Origin: Microbacterium invictum
Lineage (GTDB): Bacteria > Actinomycetota > Actinomycetes > Actinomycetales > Microbacteriaceae
Assembly (NCBI RefSeq): GCF_014197265.1
Contig: NZ_JACIFH010000001.1
Span: 2,046,001 to 2,110,000, forward strand
Length of the DNA stretch: 64,000 bases
Direction of reading: 5' to 3'
The notes beneath the pieces were generated by a model. That model saw only the letters and a program-made list of their open reading frames with translations, did not search any database and was not told where the DNA came from. The stretch's first letter is position 1. The number at the start of each line of letters is the position of its first letter. This document shows, piece after piece, positions 19,044 to 27,594 of this stretch. Made by a program: the position numbers and the translations under genes.

Positions 19044-19135
19044 TTGAGTACCACCGGATATTGTGCTTCGACACCAGGAGTTATTCTCGTTCGACACCAG
19101 CCAGTATTGCGCTTGGGTGCCACCCCTTGAAGACG
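19044..19135. repeat. Four tandem 23-bp degenerate direct repeats
   Basis: Units start at 19044, 19067, 19090 and 19113. Each begins TT, then two or three variable bases, with CCA at unit positions 9-11; units 2 and 3 share TTCGACACCAG exactly. The first three end in similar ATT-rich halves. Regular 23-bp spacing suggests binding sites for one protein. IS21-family ends carry such repeated transposase sites, but no transposase gene is present here, so that reading is tentative. Confidence 0.6.
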
Positions 19136-19557
19136 ACGGTGGGGACCGCGAGGAAAGCCGCTTCGACCAGCGCTGCCGAGCAGCCGTCCGGTGCGCCGAT
19201 GACTCACCGTGCCCCGTCGTCGAGGGCAAGGGCAGGCGACGCCTGCCCGCGGCAGCCGTGGCGAGACTGCGCGGGGCGCCATCCTCCCCACGCTCTGGTG
19301 TTTCGTGACGCGTTTGGGCGCTGACCGCGCGGATGCTCCTGAGTTCCTCGACGGGCGCGATCCAAGGTGGTGCTCACGCTGACGTACTGTCGTGCCTGGC
19401 GGGATTGGGCTCCAAGGCAATACTGGTGGCGCTCAGAAGAGCGAATACTCAAGCCGGGTTGTCCCACCGAACGAGTCTAAGTCGCTCCCGTTAGTGCCCT
19501 ATGCGGACACCAACACCCCCAAGAGAATCAACGATCGCACACCCCTGAAGGATGCGA

Positions 19558-20592
19558 TCACACAAAAGTGGCACGAGTCGGAAGGTAACCAGTGGGGTTC
19601 TGGCGCTGCCAGTTCCAGGCGTCACGACAGGCATCATCGATGGTGAGTGACGCAGCCCAATCCAGCTCATGCTCGGCCTTGCTGGGATCACAGTACGATG
19701 CTGCCACGTCGCCCGCGCGGCGGGGAAGGACCTGCTGCGGGATCGTCCTGTCGGCGGCCCGTTCAAATGCCGCAACCACTTCCCGCACGCTCACCGGGAC
19801 GCCAATTCCGAGGTTGTAGACAGCGAAGCCTTCACGCGCCCTCTCCAGCGCAGCAACATGTCCAGCAGCGAGATCAACAACATGAATATAGTCGCGGAGT
19901 CCCGTCCCGTCCGGAGTCTCGTAGTCGTCGCCAAAGATTCCGACGTGCTCGAGTGACCCCGATGCCACACGCGCCACGTACGGCATCAGATTGTTGGGAA
20001 TCCCGGCAGGATCCTCGCCGATATGGCCGCTGCCATGCGCACCCACAGGGTTGAAATACCTAAGCGCTGTGATCCGTAGGGCGGGATGAGCCACAACAGC
20101 ATCTCGAAGTATCTCCTCGATCATGTGTTTGGTGCGGCCGTATGGGTTTGTGACGCTGGCGCCGGTGGGTGCCGTCTCGGTCAGCGGCAGAGAGCTGGGC
20201 ACGCCATACACAGTTGCAGAACTCGAAAACACCAGCGTGCGGATTCCCGCGGCTGTCATGACGTTCAGTAGGCTGAGCGCAATGCCCAAGTTCACCTCGT
20301 AGTAGCGAACCGGGTCGGACACGGACTCCCCGACGGACTTCAGCCCAGCGAAGTTGACGATAGCGTCAATCGGAGCATTTGCACGTGTGAACTCCAGCAC
20401 CGCAGGTTCATCGCGCGCATCAGCCACTAGCAGCGGAATCGACGTGGACCCCAACCGCTCAACTCTCGCAATCGCCTCAGCCGAGGAATTCGAGAGATTG
20501 TCGACCACGATCACCTCGTGACCTGCCTCGACAAGGGCAAGAGCCGTGTGTGCGCCGATATAGCCCGCACCGCCAGCCAGTAATACTCGCAT
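19558..20592 (-). CDS. galE: UDP-glucose 4-epimerase
   Basis: 344 residues from ATG 20592 (a GTG one codon upstream is also possible). It interconverts UDP-glucose and UDP-galactose using bound NAD+. Visible are the Rossmann motif GGAGYIG (near 8-14), the catalytic SSSATVYG and YGRTK (Ser/Tyr/Lys of the extended SDR family), NPVGAH and the late YNLGIG. Full length for the family. It would supply UDP-Gal to the transferases around it. It is flanked by two gene-free stretches and stands as a single-gene unit; G+C is lower than in the exporter part of the locus. Confidence 0.95.
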   Translation of the reverse strand: MRVLLAGGAGYIGAHTALALVEAGHEVIVVDNLSNSSAEAIARVERLGSTSIPLLVADARDEPAVLEFTRANAPIDAIVNFAGLKSVGESVSDPVRYYEVNLGIALSLLNVMTAAGIRTLVFSSSATVYGVPSSLPLTETAPTGASVTNPYGRTKHMIEEILRDAVVAHPALRITALRYFNPVGAHGSGHIGEDPAGIPNNLMPYVARVASGSLEHVGIFGDDYETPDGTGLRDYIHVVDLAAGHVAALERAREGFAVYNLGIGVPVSVREVVAAFERAADRTIPQQVLPRRAGDVAASYCDPSKAEHELDWAASLTIDDACRDAWNWQRQNPTGYLPTRATFV

Positions 20593-21072
20593 CACTTCAG
20601 CCTAGCTTTCGGCTAGAGCGCAATGGATCACCTCGTCCCGCGTCCGCCTCCGCGCGACCGGGCACGCGCTGTAGTCGGCGCCGTTGGCCCCACCAATACT
20701 TGGCGGCCGCAGGCCGATCTCATACGCGCGGAGGCGAGTTCCGCGACCGCAGTAGCCCGGTGCCGGGCACGTTCGATCCGGTGATCGCTCAAGTGCGTCT
20801 ACTTCGCCGTGATTGCCATGGCCCCACCGGTCAGGGCAGAGCTCGATGGAATCAACGTTGGAAGCAAGCATTCGACGCATTCGACATCAGATTCGACGGC
20901 CATCTCGGCGCCGGCCGAGCCTAAGCGCACAATCCTGCTACGCGAGCTCTTTGGTGTCACGCTCATCAGGTTCCTACGTGGTCGGTGCGGCCTTGACGCC
21001 AGCGCGTGCCCGGCTGGGTCGCGCCGACGGCCGCGCCGAGTCAGTCGATTGCGAGCGACTAGCATATGAGGC
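20593..21072. other. 480-bp gene-free gap between galE and asparagine-synthase-like gene
   Basis: The gap separates divergent starts and should hold both promoters. Short open frames on both strands have no ribosome site, no family motif and poor codon bias, so none is called. A weak CTAGC/GCTAG dyad lies next to the galE start. No further structure was seen. Confidence 0.5.
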
Positions 21073-22881
21073 GTGTTCCTTGCACCCGTTATCTTGCGTA
21101 CCCATAAACCCGATCCGACGTTGACCTCCTTTGAGATCATCCCAAATACCTACGTGATTGGTGGGGCCATCCAGTCTCTCGTTAGCCGCCGAACTGTGCT
21201 CGGGTTGCATGGAACGGGAAGCTGGCGTGGGAAGCTACTCGCAGATCTCTCCGACGCAAGCTACCTTCTGTCTTCCGCCAGAACCGACACATGGGAGCGT
21301 ACAGGGGAGGACTTGCGAGGCTCGGTGACGATCTATATGTGGGACCGTGTATCTCAGGAGGTCGCAGTCTTAGCAGACCCGCTAGGTGCAGGCATTGTCT
21401 ATCGGTTCGATGACGGCAAGGACTACGCAGTGTCAAGCGACCTCCGTAGTCTTGTCCGGTTTCTTGAGTCTCGGGGCAAGAAGCTCACGCGCTCCGCGAA
21501 GTATGCGGCATGCCTCATTGTCACCGGATGCGGGGGACTCTACCCATCGAGCTACGAGGAGATCGATTCCCTCGACCACTTCCAGTACCTGCTATTTAGC
21601 AGGTCAACAGTCCGAGTTGGCAGCTATAGCATCAAGCAGCGGGTGCTCAACAACGAGAATACATACGAAGACGACCTGCTAGAGACATATCAAGAGATCC
21701 TTGATTGCACGCAGGCAGCTGCGGACGCCAAGCACGAGAACAAGATCGCTCATTTGACCGGCGGTTTCGATTCCCGCGTTGTACTTGCCGCGCTTCTCAA
21801 GCTCGGACGTCAAGATGATTTCAAGTACTACTGCCTGCCCAGCCCGAAAGTCGATCGCGATGTTGCAGAGGGGCTAGCGCTCGCCTTCAACCTGCGGATG
21901 ACGGAGTGGTCAGGAGCGAACTGGAGCATCTTGCCCGGTTCTGTCGACGAACAGTTTCTCGGGTCCATGGTCAGAAGCGAAGGGATTCTCCCGTCTGCGC
22001 CAGACATCGGCATGATTACTGCTGGTTCGCTGATGCTTCAGGGAGGGTACGGGGAATTCTATCGCGCTTACTACTACAAGGACATGGCCGCTGCCGTTAA
22101 AGCCGGCCCGGTTGCGCTTGCAGCTCAAATGTGGGGAGGGCGAGGATATCCGGCCGAGGGTGTCGAGTCCATCTTTGCCCAGGAGTATGCCGATGACGTC
22201 GCGCTACGACTCGGCAAACTAGTAGATGAAGGGCTCGAGCATGGGGTACGCGCAGACGCGATACCGGATTATCTGTTCATGCGTGTCCGGAATCGCTACT
22301 TCGTCGGTAATCAGAGCCGAGAGTGGTCCGGGATCGGGTCTCAGTTTGATACCTTGTACGGTTTCGGTGGCCTTAGCGCGACCTACAAGCTTGACTTCGA
22401 CACGCGGAAGTCAAATGTGTTCGGGTTCGACCTCCTCAATATGCTGAACCCGAGCCTCATTCGATACCCGTACGCGAAACCTGCATTCGACTGGAAGTAC
22501 AAACAACTGCGCCAGGTGCCGGATGTCCTTCAGTTCGACACTTCAGCGTCTCCCCAAATTGATGCTCGACCGGGCACCCGCGCTGCGCGACGGAATGGTA
22601 GTAGCCCTGCGGCACCTTCCGATACCCAGATTGAGCGCGCGAATCGCTTGAACATCCCAGCGAACCGCATAGCGCAAGTAGATTATGCCGCTCCCCGGCT
22701 TCTGCCCATGATTGAGGAGGCTAAGGAGCATGACCCAGCCTTCTCAAGCGTCTTCAATATGGACGCTCTGATGGCTAAGATCAACGCACCGACTCAGACT
22801 TCTGCTGACATCAACCTGATCCTCACTATGTATTCCTCGTGCTTGTGGCTCACGGGCAAGGATAAGGACGTCTGGCCTTAA
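21073..22881 (+). CDS. Asparagine-synthase-like amidotransferase lacking the glutaminase cysteine
   Basis: 602 residues from GTG 21073 (start uncertain: GAGG is only one base away). The N-terminal region has the glutaminase-like late motif DPLGAGIVYRF and SSDLRSLV, but no Cys at position 2, so glutamine hydrolysis is not expected. The synthetase half carries the ATP PP-loop LTGGFDSR (usual S-G-G-x-D-S with Ser changed to Thr). Relatives in capsule and peptide loci adenylate a carboxylate and amidate it, for example a uronic acid; that role is possible but unproven. A/T third positions are frequent and G+C is visibly below the neighbours, suggesting recent acquisition. Confidence 0.7.
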   Translation: MFLAPVILRTHKPDPTLTSFEIIPNTYVIGGAIQSLVSRRTVLGLHGTGSWRGKLLADLSDASYLLSSARTDTWERTGEDLRGSVTIYMWDRVSQEVAVLADPLGAGIVYRFDDGKDYAVSSDLRSLVRFLESRGKKLTRSAKYAACLIVTGCGGLYPSSYEEIDSLDHFQYLLFSRSTVRVGSYSIKQRVLNNENTYEDDLLETYQEILDCTQAAADAKHENKIAHLTGGFDSRVVLAALLKLGRQDDFKYYCLPSPKVDRDVAEGLALAFNLRMTEWSGANWSILPGSVDEQFLGSMVRSEGILPSAPDIGMITAGSLMLQGGYGEFYRAYYYKDMAAAVKAGPVALAAQMWGGRGYPAEGVESIFAQEYADDVALRLGKLVDEGLEHGVRADAIPDYLFMRVRNRYFVGNQSREWSGIGSQFDTLYGFGGLSATYKLDFDTRKSNVFGFDLLNMLNPSLIRYPYAKPAFDWKYKQLRQVPDVLQFDTSASPQIDARPGTRAARRNGSSPAAPSDTQIERANRLNIPANRIAQVDYAAPRLLPMIEEAKEHDPAFSSVFNMDALMAKINAPTQTSADINLILTMYSSCLWLTGKDKDVWP

Positions 22882-23207
22882 CCAGCTCTTCACGATTGAG
22901 GGTTAGGTGGAGTCTGATTCCCCGGCTTCGAGCAGCGATCTCGCGACATTAACGCCATCGATTTGATCTCGGTCCGTGGGGTTTTCGTCCGGAAGATGGC
23001 CACCGCGTCTGACGCGACTATGGCGCAAATCGCCCGCAAGCACCGCGGCGTCCGCACTATCGTCGAGCACATCGGCTCCGAGTAGCGCGCGCCGCGCCCG
23101 TTCCCCTGCGTCGGGTCGCCATGCTGGCACACTGGACGTAGGAGTGGGGCCGCCTACTCGGCCGAATCCCGACTTCAAATGACCGATCTGCCGAGGAGAT
23201 TACCCCT
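22882..23207. other. 326-bp gap with a possible decayed minus-strand reading frame
   Basis: A minus-strand open frame at 22903-23178 (91 codons) has a plausible coding bias and many acidic residues, for example ADVLDDSADAAVLAGDL. It lacks a convincing ribosome site and any recognisable family. It may be the tail of a lost gene. The right end holds GAGGAG (23193-23198), the ribosome-binding site of the next gene. Confidence 0.3.
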
Positions 23208-24314
23208 ATGTCCACCGGCTATACCAGCGCACGCATAAATTCCCGCTACCCAACCCGTACTTTCGTCTCGCTGACCGGGCCAGCGGGCAACATCGGCGAC
23301 GCACTGATCCGGCGCGGCACGCTCGACTTGGCGCTCGGCACGTCGGACGCGTTCGTCGCGTACGCAGGCGATGCCCCCGACGTGTGGCTGCGGCAGCTGC
23401 GCGTGCCTACCGGCACTCGCGTGCTGCGTTCGAAGCGCAGCGTGCCGAAGTGGCTGTGGCTGATCGCCACCGCACCGTCGCGTCCGGTGCTCGTGTTCGA
23501 GGCCGGTGAAGTGCCCCTCGACCGCGGCAACGTGCTGCGGGAGCTGGTGTTCCTCGCTGAGACGCTGATCGTGCGGCTCAAGCGCGGCGTCGTCGTGCGG
23601 CCACCCCGCGGCATCCGGGCCCCCACCAGCCCTGCCGCGTGGCTGCACGCGCGGGCCGCAGGTATGTCGCAGATCGCGCTGTGGCGAGACGAAGCGAGCG
23701 CTGCGATCGTCGGTGGCGGCCGAGTCGTCCCGGACATCGGCTTCGCCGCGGGTGTGCGCGAGGGGCAGGCCTGGGACCAGCGCGGCGAGCTGGTCGTGAG
23801 CCTGCGGGGCACACGGCCGCATCCGAATGACACATGGTTACAGGCCGTGCGCGCCACTGCCGCCACCGAGGGACTGCGCATTCGCACCGTCGTGCAAGTG
23901 CGCGAGGACGAGGAACGCGCGCGCGAACTGGCTGCGGCACTCGGCGGTGAGTTCGAGCCGTGGGGCGACCGCGATCCCCTCGAGCAAGAGGCCCTGCTGC
24001 GCGAGCGCTACGACGGCGCCCGTCTCGTGATCAGCGACCGGATGCACGTGCTCGTGCTCGCGGCCCTGAGCGGCGCCGTACCGGTAGAACTGGTGCCGCA
24101 CCCCACCCGCAAGATCACGGAGGCATTCGCCACCACGGGATTGCACGGCATCACACTTGATGCCTCGACGTCGGACGCCGACGGCATGCAGCAGTTTCTG
24201 CAGACTCAGCGGGGTCGGCAGGCCGAGGTACGCGAGCGCATGCGTGACGCCGACCGGCGACTGACCGAGGTCGAGGCCGAGGTGCGCGCGACGATCGCGG
24301 CGGCGCGAGCATGA
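23208..24314 (+). CDS. Polysaccharide pyruvyltransferase family protein (second copy)
   Basis: 368 residues; ATG with GAGGAG 9 bases upstream. GNIGDALIRRGT near residue 27 and SDRMHVL near 285 are the same two landmarks as in the 8277 protein, but overall sequences differ, so these are distant paralogues. It is expected to place a pyruvate ketal, or a related group, on a sugar. The C-terminus is helical and charged. The stop overlaps the next start (ATGA at 24311-24314), linking it to the GT at 24311. Confidence 0.75.
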   Translation: MSTGYTSARINSRYPTRTFVSLTGPAGNIGDALIRRGTLDLALGTSDAFVAYAGDAPDVWLRQLRVPTGTRVLRSKRSVPKWLWLIATAPSRPVLVFEAGEVPLDRGNVLRELVFLAETLIVRLKRGVVVRPPRGIRAPTSPAAWLHARAAGMSQIALWRDEASAAIVGGGRVVPDIGFAAGVREGQAWDQRGELVVSLRGTRPHPNDTWLQAVRATAATEGLRIRTVVQVREDEERARELAAALGGEFEPWGDRDPLEQEALLRERYDGARLVISDRMHVLVLAALSGAVPVELVPHPTRKITEAFATTGLHGITLDASTSDADGMQQFLQTQRGRQAEVRERMRDADRRLTEVEAEVRATIAAARA

Positions 24315-25423
24315 GCGACCGGCACGCGGCACAAGAGGGTACAGCGGCGGCCGAGGGTGGTCGCATCCTATTCCTCTCGCACAGTCACGCCTTCGGACCG
24401 TTCCGGGTGGGCAGCCATCACTACGCCCGCACGGTCGCGCACCGCGGGTACGACGTCGTGCACCTCTCCACGCCGATCTCGCTCGCGCACCGCGCCATCG
24501 GCCGCGTGGCCCGCGGCGATGTCGCCGCCGTCCCGAAGGGCTTGCACCGCGACGCGGACGGTGTCACGCATCTTGTGCCGCGCACTGCCCTCCCCCGCCC
24601 CTACGGACCGTTTCGCGTAGCGCGTGAGCTGTCGCATCACGGCATCCACTCGCCCTTCGACGCCGTGCTCATCGACCAGCCCCTGCTCTGGGACGACTCG
24701 GTGCGCACCCTCGCCCGCCGGCTCGTGTACCGGCCCACCGATCTCTATCCGTCGGGTGTGAAGGAGCGGCTGCAACGGCAGATCGTGACCGCTGCCGACG
24801 GCGTCGTCGCCACGTCGGCGGAGGTGCTGCGCGGGCTCGGGCCACTCGATGTCCCGACGCTCGTACTCGAGAACGGGGTGGATGCCGCGCGCTTCGCGCC
24901 GGTCGGCGACGCCACCGAGGAGCGGGACGCCGTGTGCGTGTACGTGGGGGCGCTCGATCAGCGGTTCGACTGGCCGCAGCTGGATGCCTGGGCGCGCGCG
25001 CACTCCGACGTGCGCTTCGCCGTCGCCGGCCCGGCCGCAACACCCCCGACGGCCGTTGCCGGCAACGTCGACCTGCTCGGGCCCGTCCCCTACGACGCGC
25101 TGCCGGCGTTGCTGCACGACGCCCGCGTCGGCCTGCTGCCGCTCTCGGACGATCCACTCAACGCCGGACGCAGCCCCATGAAACTCTACGAGTACCTCGC
25201 GGCGGGTCTGGCGGTGGTAGCGCGCGAGACGCCGGTGATCCGCCCCGACGAGGAGGACGGCCTGTTCACCTACGCCGGGACCGCCGACGCTGATGAGGCG
25301 CTCCGGCGTGCGCTCGCGCATCCCTCCCCCAACGCCACCGGGGAACAGCGCGCTGCCGCGGAGTCGTGGGAGGCGAAGACCGACGCGCTCATGGGGTTCG
25401 TGCGCGGGCTCACCGCGCGCTGA
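24311..25423 (+). CDS. GT-B glycosyltransferase, possibly GumK-like
   Basis: 370 residues. After a short polar start the GT-B fold begins with ILFLSHSHAFGPFRVGSHHYA. The middle holds LVYRPTDLYPSG and ADGVVATSAEVL. The donor half has VYVGALDQRFDW, LLGPVPYDALPALL and GRSPMKLYEYLAAGLAVV, with a Glu in the usual donor-phosphate position. The pattern recalls GumK-type glucuronosyltransferases, which would fit ugd in the same locus; this is inference. Coupled to the pyruvyltransferase-family gene by a 4-bp overlap and convergent with 25457. Confidence 0.75.
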   Translation: MSDRHAAQEGTAAAEGGRILFLSHSHAFGPFRVGSHHYARTVAHRGYDVVHLSTPISLAHRAIGRVARGDVAAVPKGLHRDADGVTHLVPRTALPRPYGPFRVARELSHHGIHSPFDAVLIDQPLLWDDSVRTLARRLVYRPTDLYPSGVKERLQRQIVTAADGVVATSAEVLRGLGPLDVPTLVLENGVDAARFAPVGDATEERDAVCVYVGALDQRFDWPQLDAWARAHSDVRFAVAGPAATPPTAVAGNVDLLGPVPYDALPALLHDARVGLLPLSDDPLNAGRSPMKLYEYLAAGLAVVARETPVIRPDEEDGLFTYAGTADADEALRRALAHPSPNATGEQRAAAESWEAKTDALMGFVRGLTAR

Positions 25424-25456
25424 GACGTGCGGACCACGGCCAGACCTCCGTGATCG

Positions 25457-26428
25457 TTAGGAGGCGGTCTTGGACTCGAGGACGCCAGAGACGACGCCGG
25501 CGGTGCGATCCCAGTCGTACACGCCGTGCGGTGGCTCGACGCGGCGCGGCGCCGCGTCCGCCTCGGTGAGCGCCGCGGCCCACTCCCCGGCATCCATCGC
25601 GCTCCCCAGCGCCCACCCCCGGTCGCCGACGATCTCGGCGACCGACTCGCAGCCGCGCCAGAAGATCACCGGCACCCCGCACGCGATCGACTCGAGTGCG
25701 GGGAGGCCGAAGCCTTCGAGCGTGGACGGCATCACCGTCGCGGCCGCACCACGGTACAGCGCCGCGAGCCGCGCGTCGTCGATGCCGTGCAACCAGTCCA
25801 CGCGGTCGGCGACACCGCGCGCGGCGGCGCGCACCGCGGCATCCTCCACCTCTCGCTCGGGGACCACGGCGCGCAGCCGCACATCCGGGGCGAGCGCCAA
25901 GGCCTGCAGCACGACATCGAGGTTCTTGTGCCGCCGGGTGTTGCCGACGAACACCACGTACGGATCCGCCGCGTGCTCCGAAGGGCCCTCGGGGTGGAAG
26001 GCCGCGGAACATCCGTTGCCCGCATTGACCACGCGGACGGCGTCGTCGCGCAGCCACTCGCGGATCTCGCGCGCGGACGTCTCTGACACGGTCAGCACGA
26101 CGCCGGCCTTGCGCACCGTGTGCCGGACCGGCCCCGCGTAGTAGGCCGCGAACTTCGCCCGCCCGGGCCAGGGCGACCGCAGCTGGATCAGATCGTGGAT
26201 GGTCAGGACCTGGCGCGGGGCGCGCACGAGCGCGCCGTAGCCCGGCGAGTAGACGAGCGACTCGGCGCCGAGGGCAGGGAGCGGGCGGAACGCGTCCAGC
26301 GGGGAGTGCGGGCTGCCGTCGAGGTCGAGCGGTCGCCACTGCGGCCGCAGGCGCGAGAGCACCTCGCGGGCGTAACGGCCGATCCCATGCGCGCCGCGAT
26401 ACCGGTCGTCGACGTAGAGGTCCGTCAT
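25457..26428 (-). CDS. Family 4 glycosyltransferase
   Basis: 323 residues; the ATG at 26428 overlaps the stop of the upstream gene (ATGA), and the longer frame upstream is a shadow of it. The sequence starts MTDLYVDDRYRGAHGIGRYA, a common GT4 opening with a Gly-rich loop. Later it has TIHDLIQL, VVFVGNTRRHKNLDVVL (the mannosyltransferase-like GxxxxxKN motif) and EGFGLPALE (E-x7-E) plus GVPVIFW. Members often transfer mannose or rhamnose. It follows the 26425 GT in one operon. Confidence 0.88.
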   Translation of the reverse strand: MTDLYVDDRYRGAHGIGRYAREVLSRLRPQWRPLDLDGSPHSPLDAFRPLPALGAESLVYSPGYGALVRAPRQVLTIHDLIQLRSPWPGRAKFAAYYAGPVRHTVRKAGVVLTVSETSAREIREWLRDDAVRVVNAGNGCSAAFHPEGPSEHAADPYVVFVGNTRRHKNLDVVLQALALAPDVRLRAVVPEREVEDAAVRAAARGVADRVDWLHGIDDARLAALYRGAAATVMPSTLEGFGLPALESIACGVPVIFWRGCESVAEIVGDRGWALGSAMDAGEWAAALTEADAAPRRVEPPHGVYDWDRTAGVVSGVLESKTAS

Positions 26429-27567
26429 GGCCGGGACCCACCTGGAGATGCGGGTGAGACTCCGGCATCCGCCCCCGTCTGTGCCGCTACCCACGCGGTG
26501 ACGCGGTCGACGAAGACGGGCGTATCGAACTCGTAGGCACGCGCGACGCACACCTCGGCATCAGCGCCGGCGGCGCGCTCGACCGCGACCTTGAGCTCGC
26601 TGGGCGTCCAGTCGTGCACGAGCGCGCCGGTCACGCCGTCGACCACCGTCTCGGCGGTCCCGCCGACGGCACTCGCCACCACCGGCGTCCCGGTCGCCAT
26701 CGCCTCCACCGGCATGATGCCGAAGTCCTCGATCGCGGGGAACACCAGTGCGAGAGAACGTCGATACAGCTCGGCGAGAAGTGCGGATGACGGGTCGTGG
26801 ACGAACACGACGCGTTCACCCCGCTCGTCGGCGATCGCACGGAGCCGCTCTTCGTCGGGCCCGCTCCCCGCCAGCACGACCGGCAGCCCGGCCGCGACTC
26901 CCGCCTCGATCACCCGGTCGAGACGCTTGTAGGGCACGAAGCGAGAGACGCCGAGCAGGAACTCCGGCGGCAGCCCGTCCAGCGCCGCCTGCTCGGTCGG
27001 GTTCAGCTCGACGAGTCGAGTTGCGAACCCCGACACGTCGATCGGCGGGTGGATGACGGTGGCCTCACGCCGCCACGTGTCGGCGATGCGCTGCGCGACG
27101 AACGCACTGTTGGCGGCGATCGCGACCGGCTCCTGCGCCCGCTTACGATCGAGGGGCTTCAGCACGCGCGAGAGCGCGCGGGCTGCGGGGCCACTGCCGC
27201 GACCGTCCAGCTCGGGTGTCCAGACATACCGCGCCGGCGTGTGCGCATACACGAGCTTCGGGGCGTCGCGCGCGGGACCGGCGAACCGGGCGTGGTGGGA
27301 GAACAGGTGACTGCTGCAGAGGATCCAGTCCGCATCGCGCCCCGGCAGGTGCCGCCACACGGCCGGCATGAACGGCAGCGCGGCCGCCTTGCTGCGGCGC
27401 AGCGGCGTGCGCGCGAGCACGGTCTCTTCAACGCCCGGGAACCTGCCGTCGCTGTCGTTCCAGAGGCAGAAGCGCTCGGCATCGGGAAAGGTGTCCGACA
27501 GCACCTCGAAGACGTTCTCGGAGCCGCCGTGCCGTGAGAGCCACTCGTGGATCAGAATGCCGGACAT
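26425..27567 (-). CDS. Family 4 glycosyltransferase
   Basis: 380 residues. ATG 27567 is chosen over ATG 27576 because GGAGG ends 9 bases before it and touches the earlier ATG. The protein opens MSGILIHEWLSRHGGSENVF and holds YAHTPARYVW, IAANSAFVAQRI, GVSRFVPYKRLDRVIEA and EDFGIMPVEAMATGTPVV (E-x7-E), all usual for GT4 mannosyl/rhamnosyl transferases of cell-wall polymers. Only 27 bp separate it from the sortase stop upstream on the same strand, so it may be transcribed from the pilus operon. Confidence 0.88.
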   Translation of the reverse strand: MSGILIHEWLSRHGGSENVFEVLSDTFPDAERFCLWNDSDGRFPGVEETVLARTPLRRSKAAALPFMPAVWRHLPGRDADWILCSSHLFSHHARFAGPARDAPKLVYAHTPARYVWTPELDGRGSGPAARALSRVLKPLDRKRAQEPVAIAANSAFVAQRIADTWRREATVIHPPIDVSGFATRLVELNPTEQAALDGLPPEFLLGVSRFVPYKRLDRVIEAGVAAGLPVVLAGSGPDEERLRAIADERGERVVFVHDPSSALLAELYRRSLALVFPAIEDFGIMPVEAMATGTPVVASAVGGTAETVVDGVTGALVHDWTPSELKVAVERAAGADAEVCVARAYEFDTPVFVDRVTAWVAAQTGADAGVSPASPGGSRP

Positions 27568-27594
27568 CGGTCTCATCCTCCCACGCCGAGCCGC

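Larger units (their letters stand above)
18763..19557. other. Non-coding, rearranged segment between tandem GT2 gene and galE
   Basis: No intact gene is supported in these 795 bases. The segment holds a broken copy of the galE 3' end (18799-18900), four tandem 23-bp repeats (19044-19135), a hairpin GGGCAGGC-GAC-GCCTGCCC (19230-19248) and, near 19417, a GCAATACTGG match to the repeat unit in inverted orientation. On the minus strand a roughly 40-codon stretch just right of the repeats (ending near 19090) has a sequence-like composition but no start. Taken together it looks like the scar of insertion and deletion events. Confidence 0.6.

Noticed and set aside
19140..19260. Fragment of a transposase or glycosyltransferase gene
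   Set aside because: A 40-codon minus-strand stretch looks coding, but it is too short and has no diagnostic motif.
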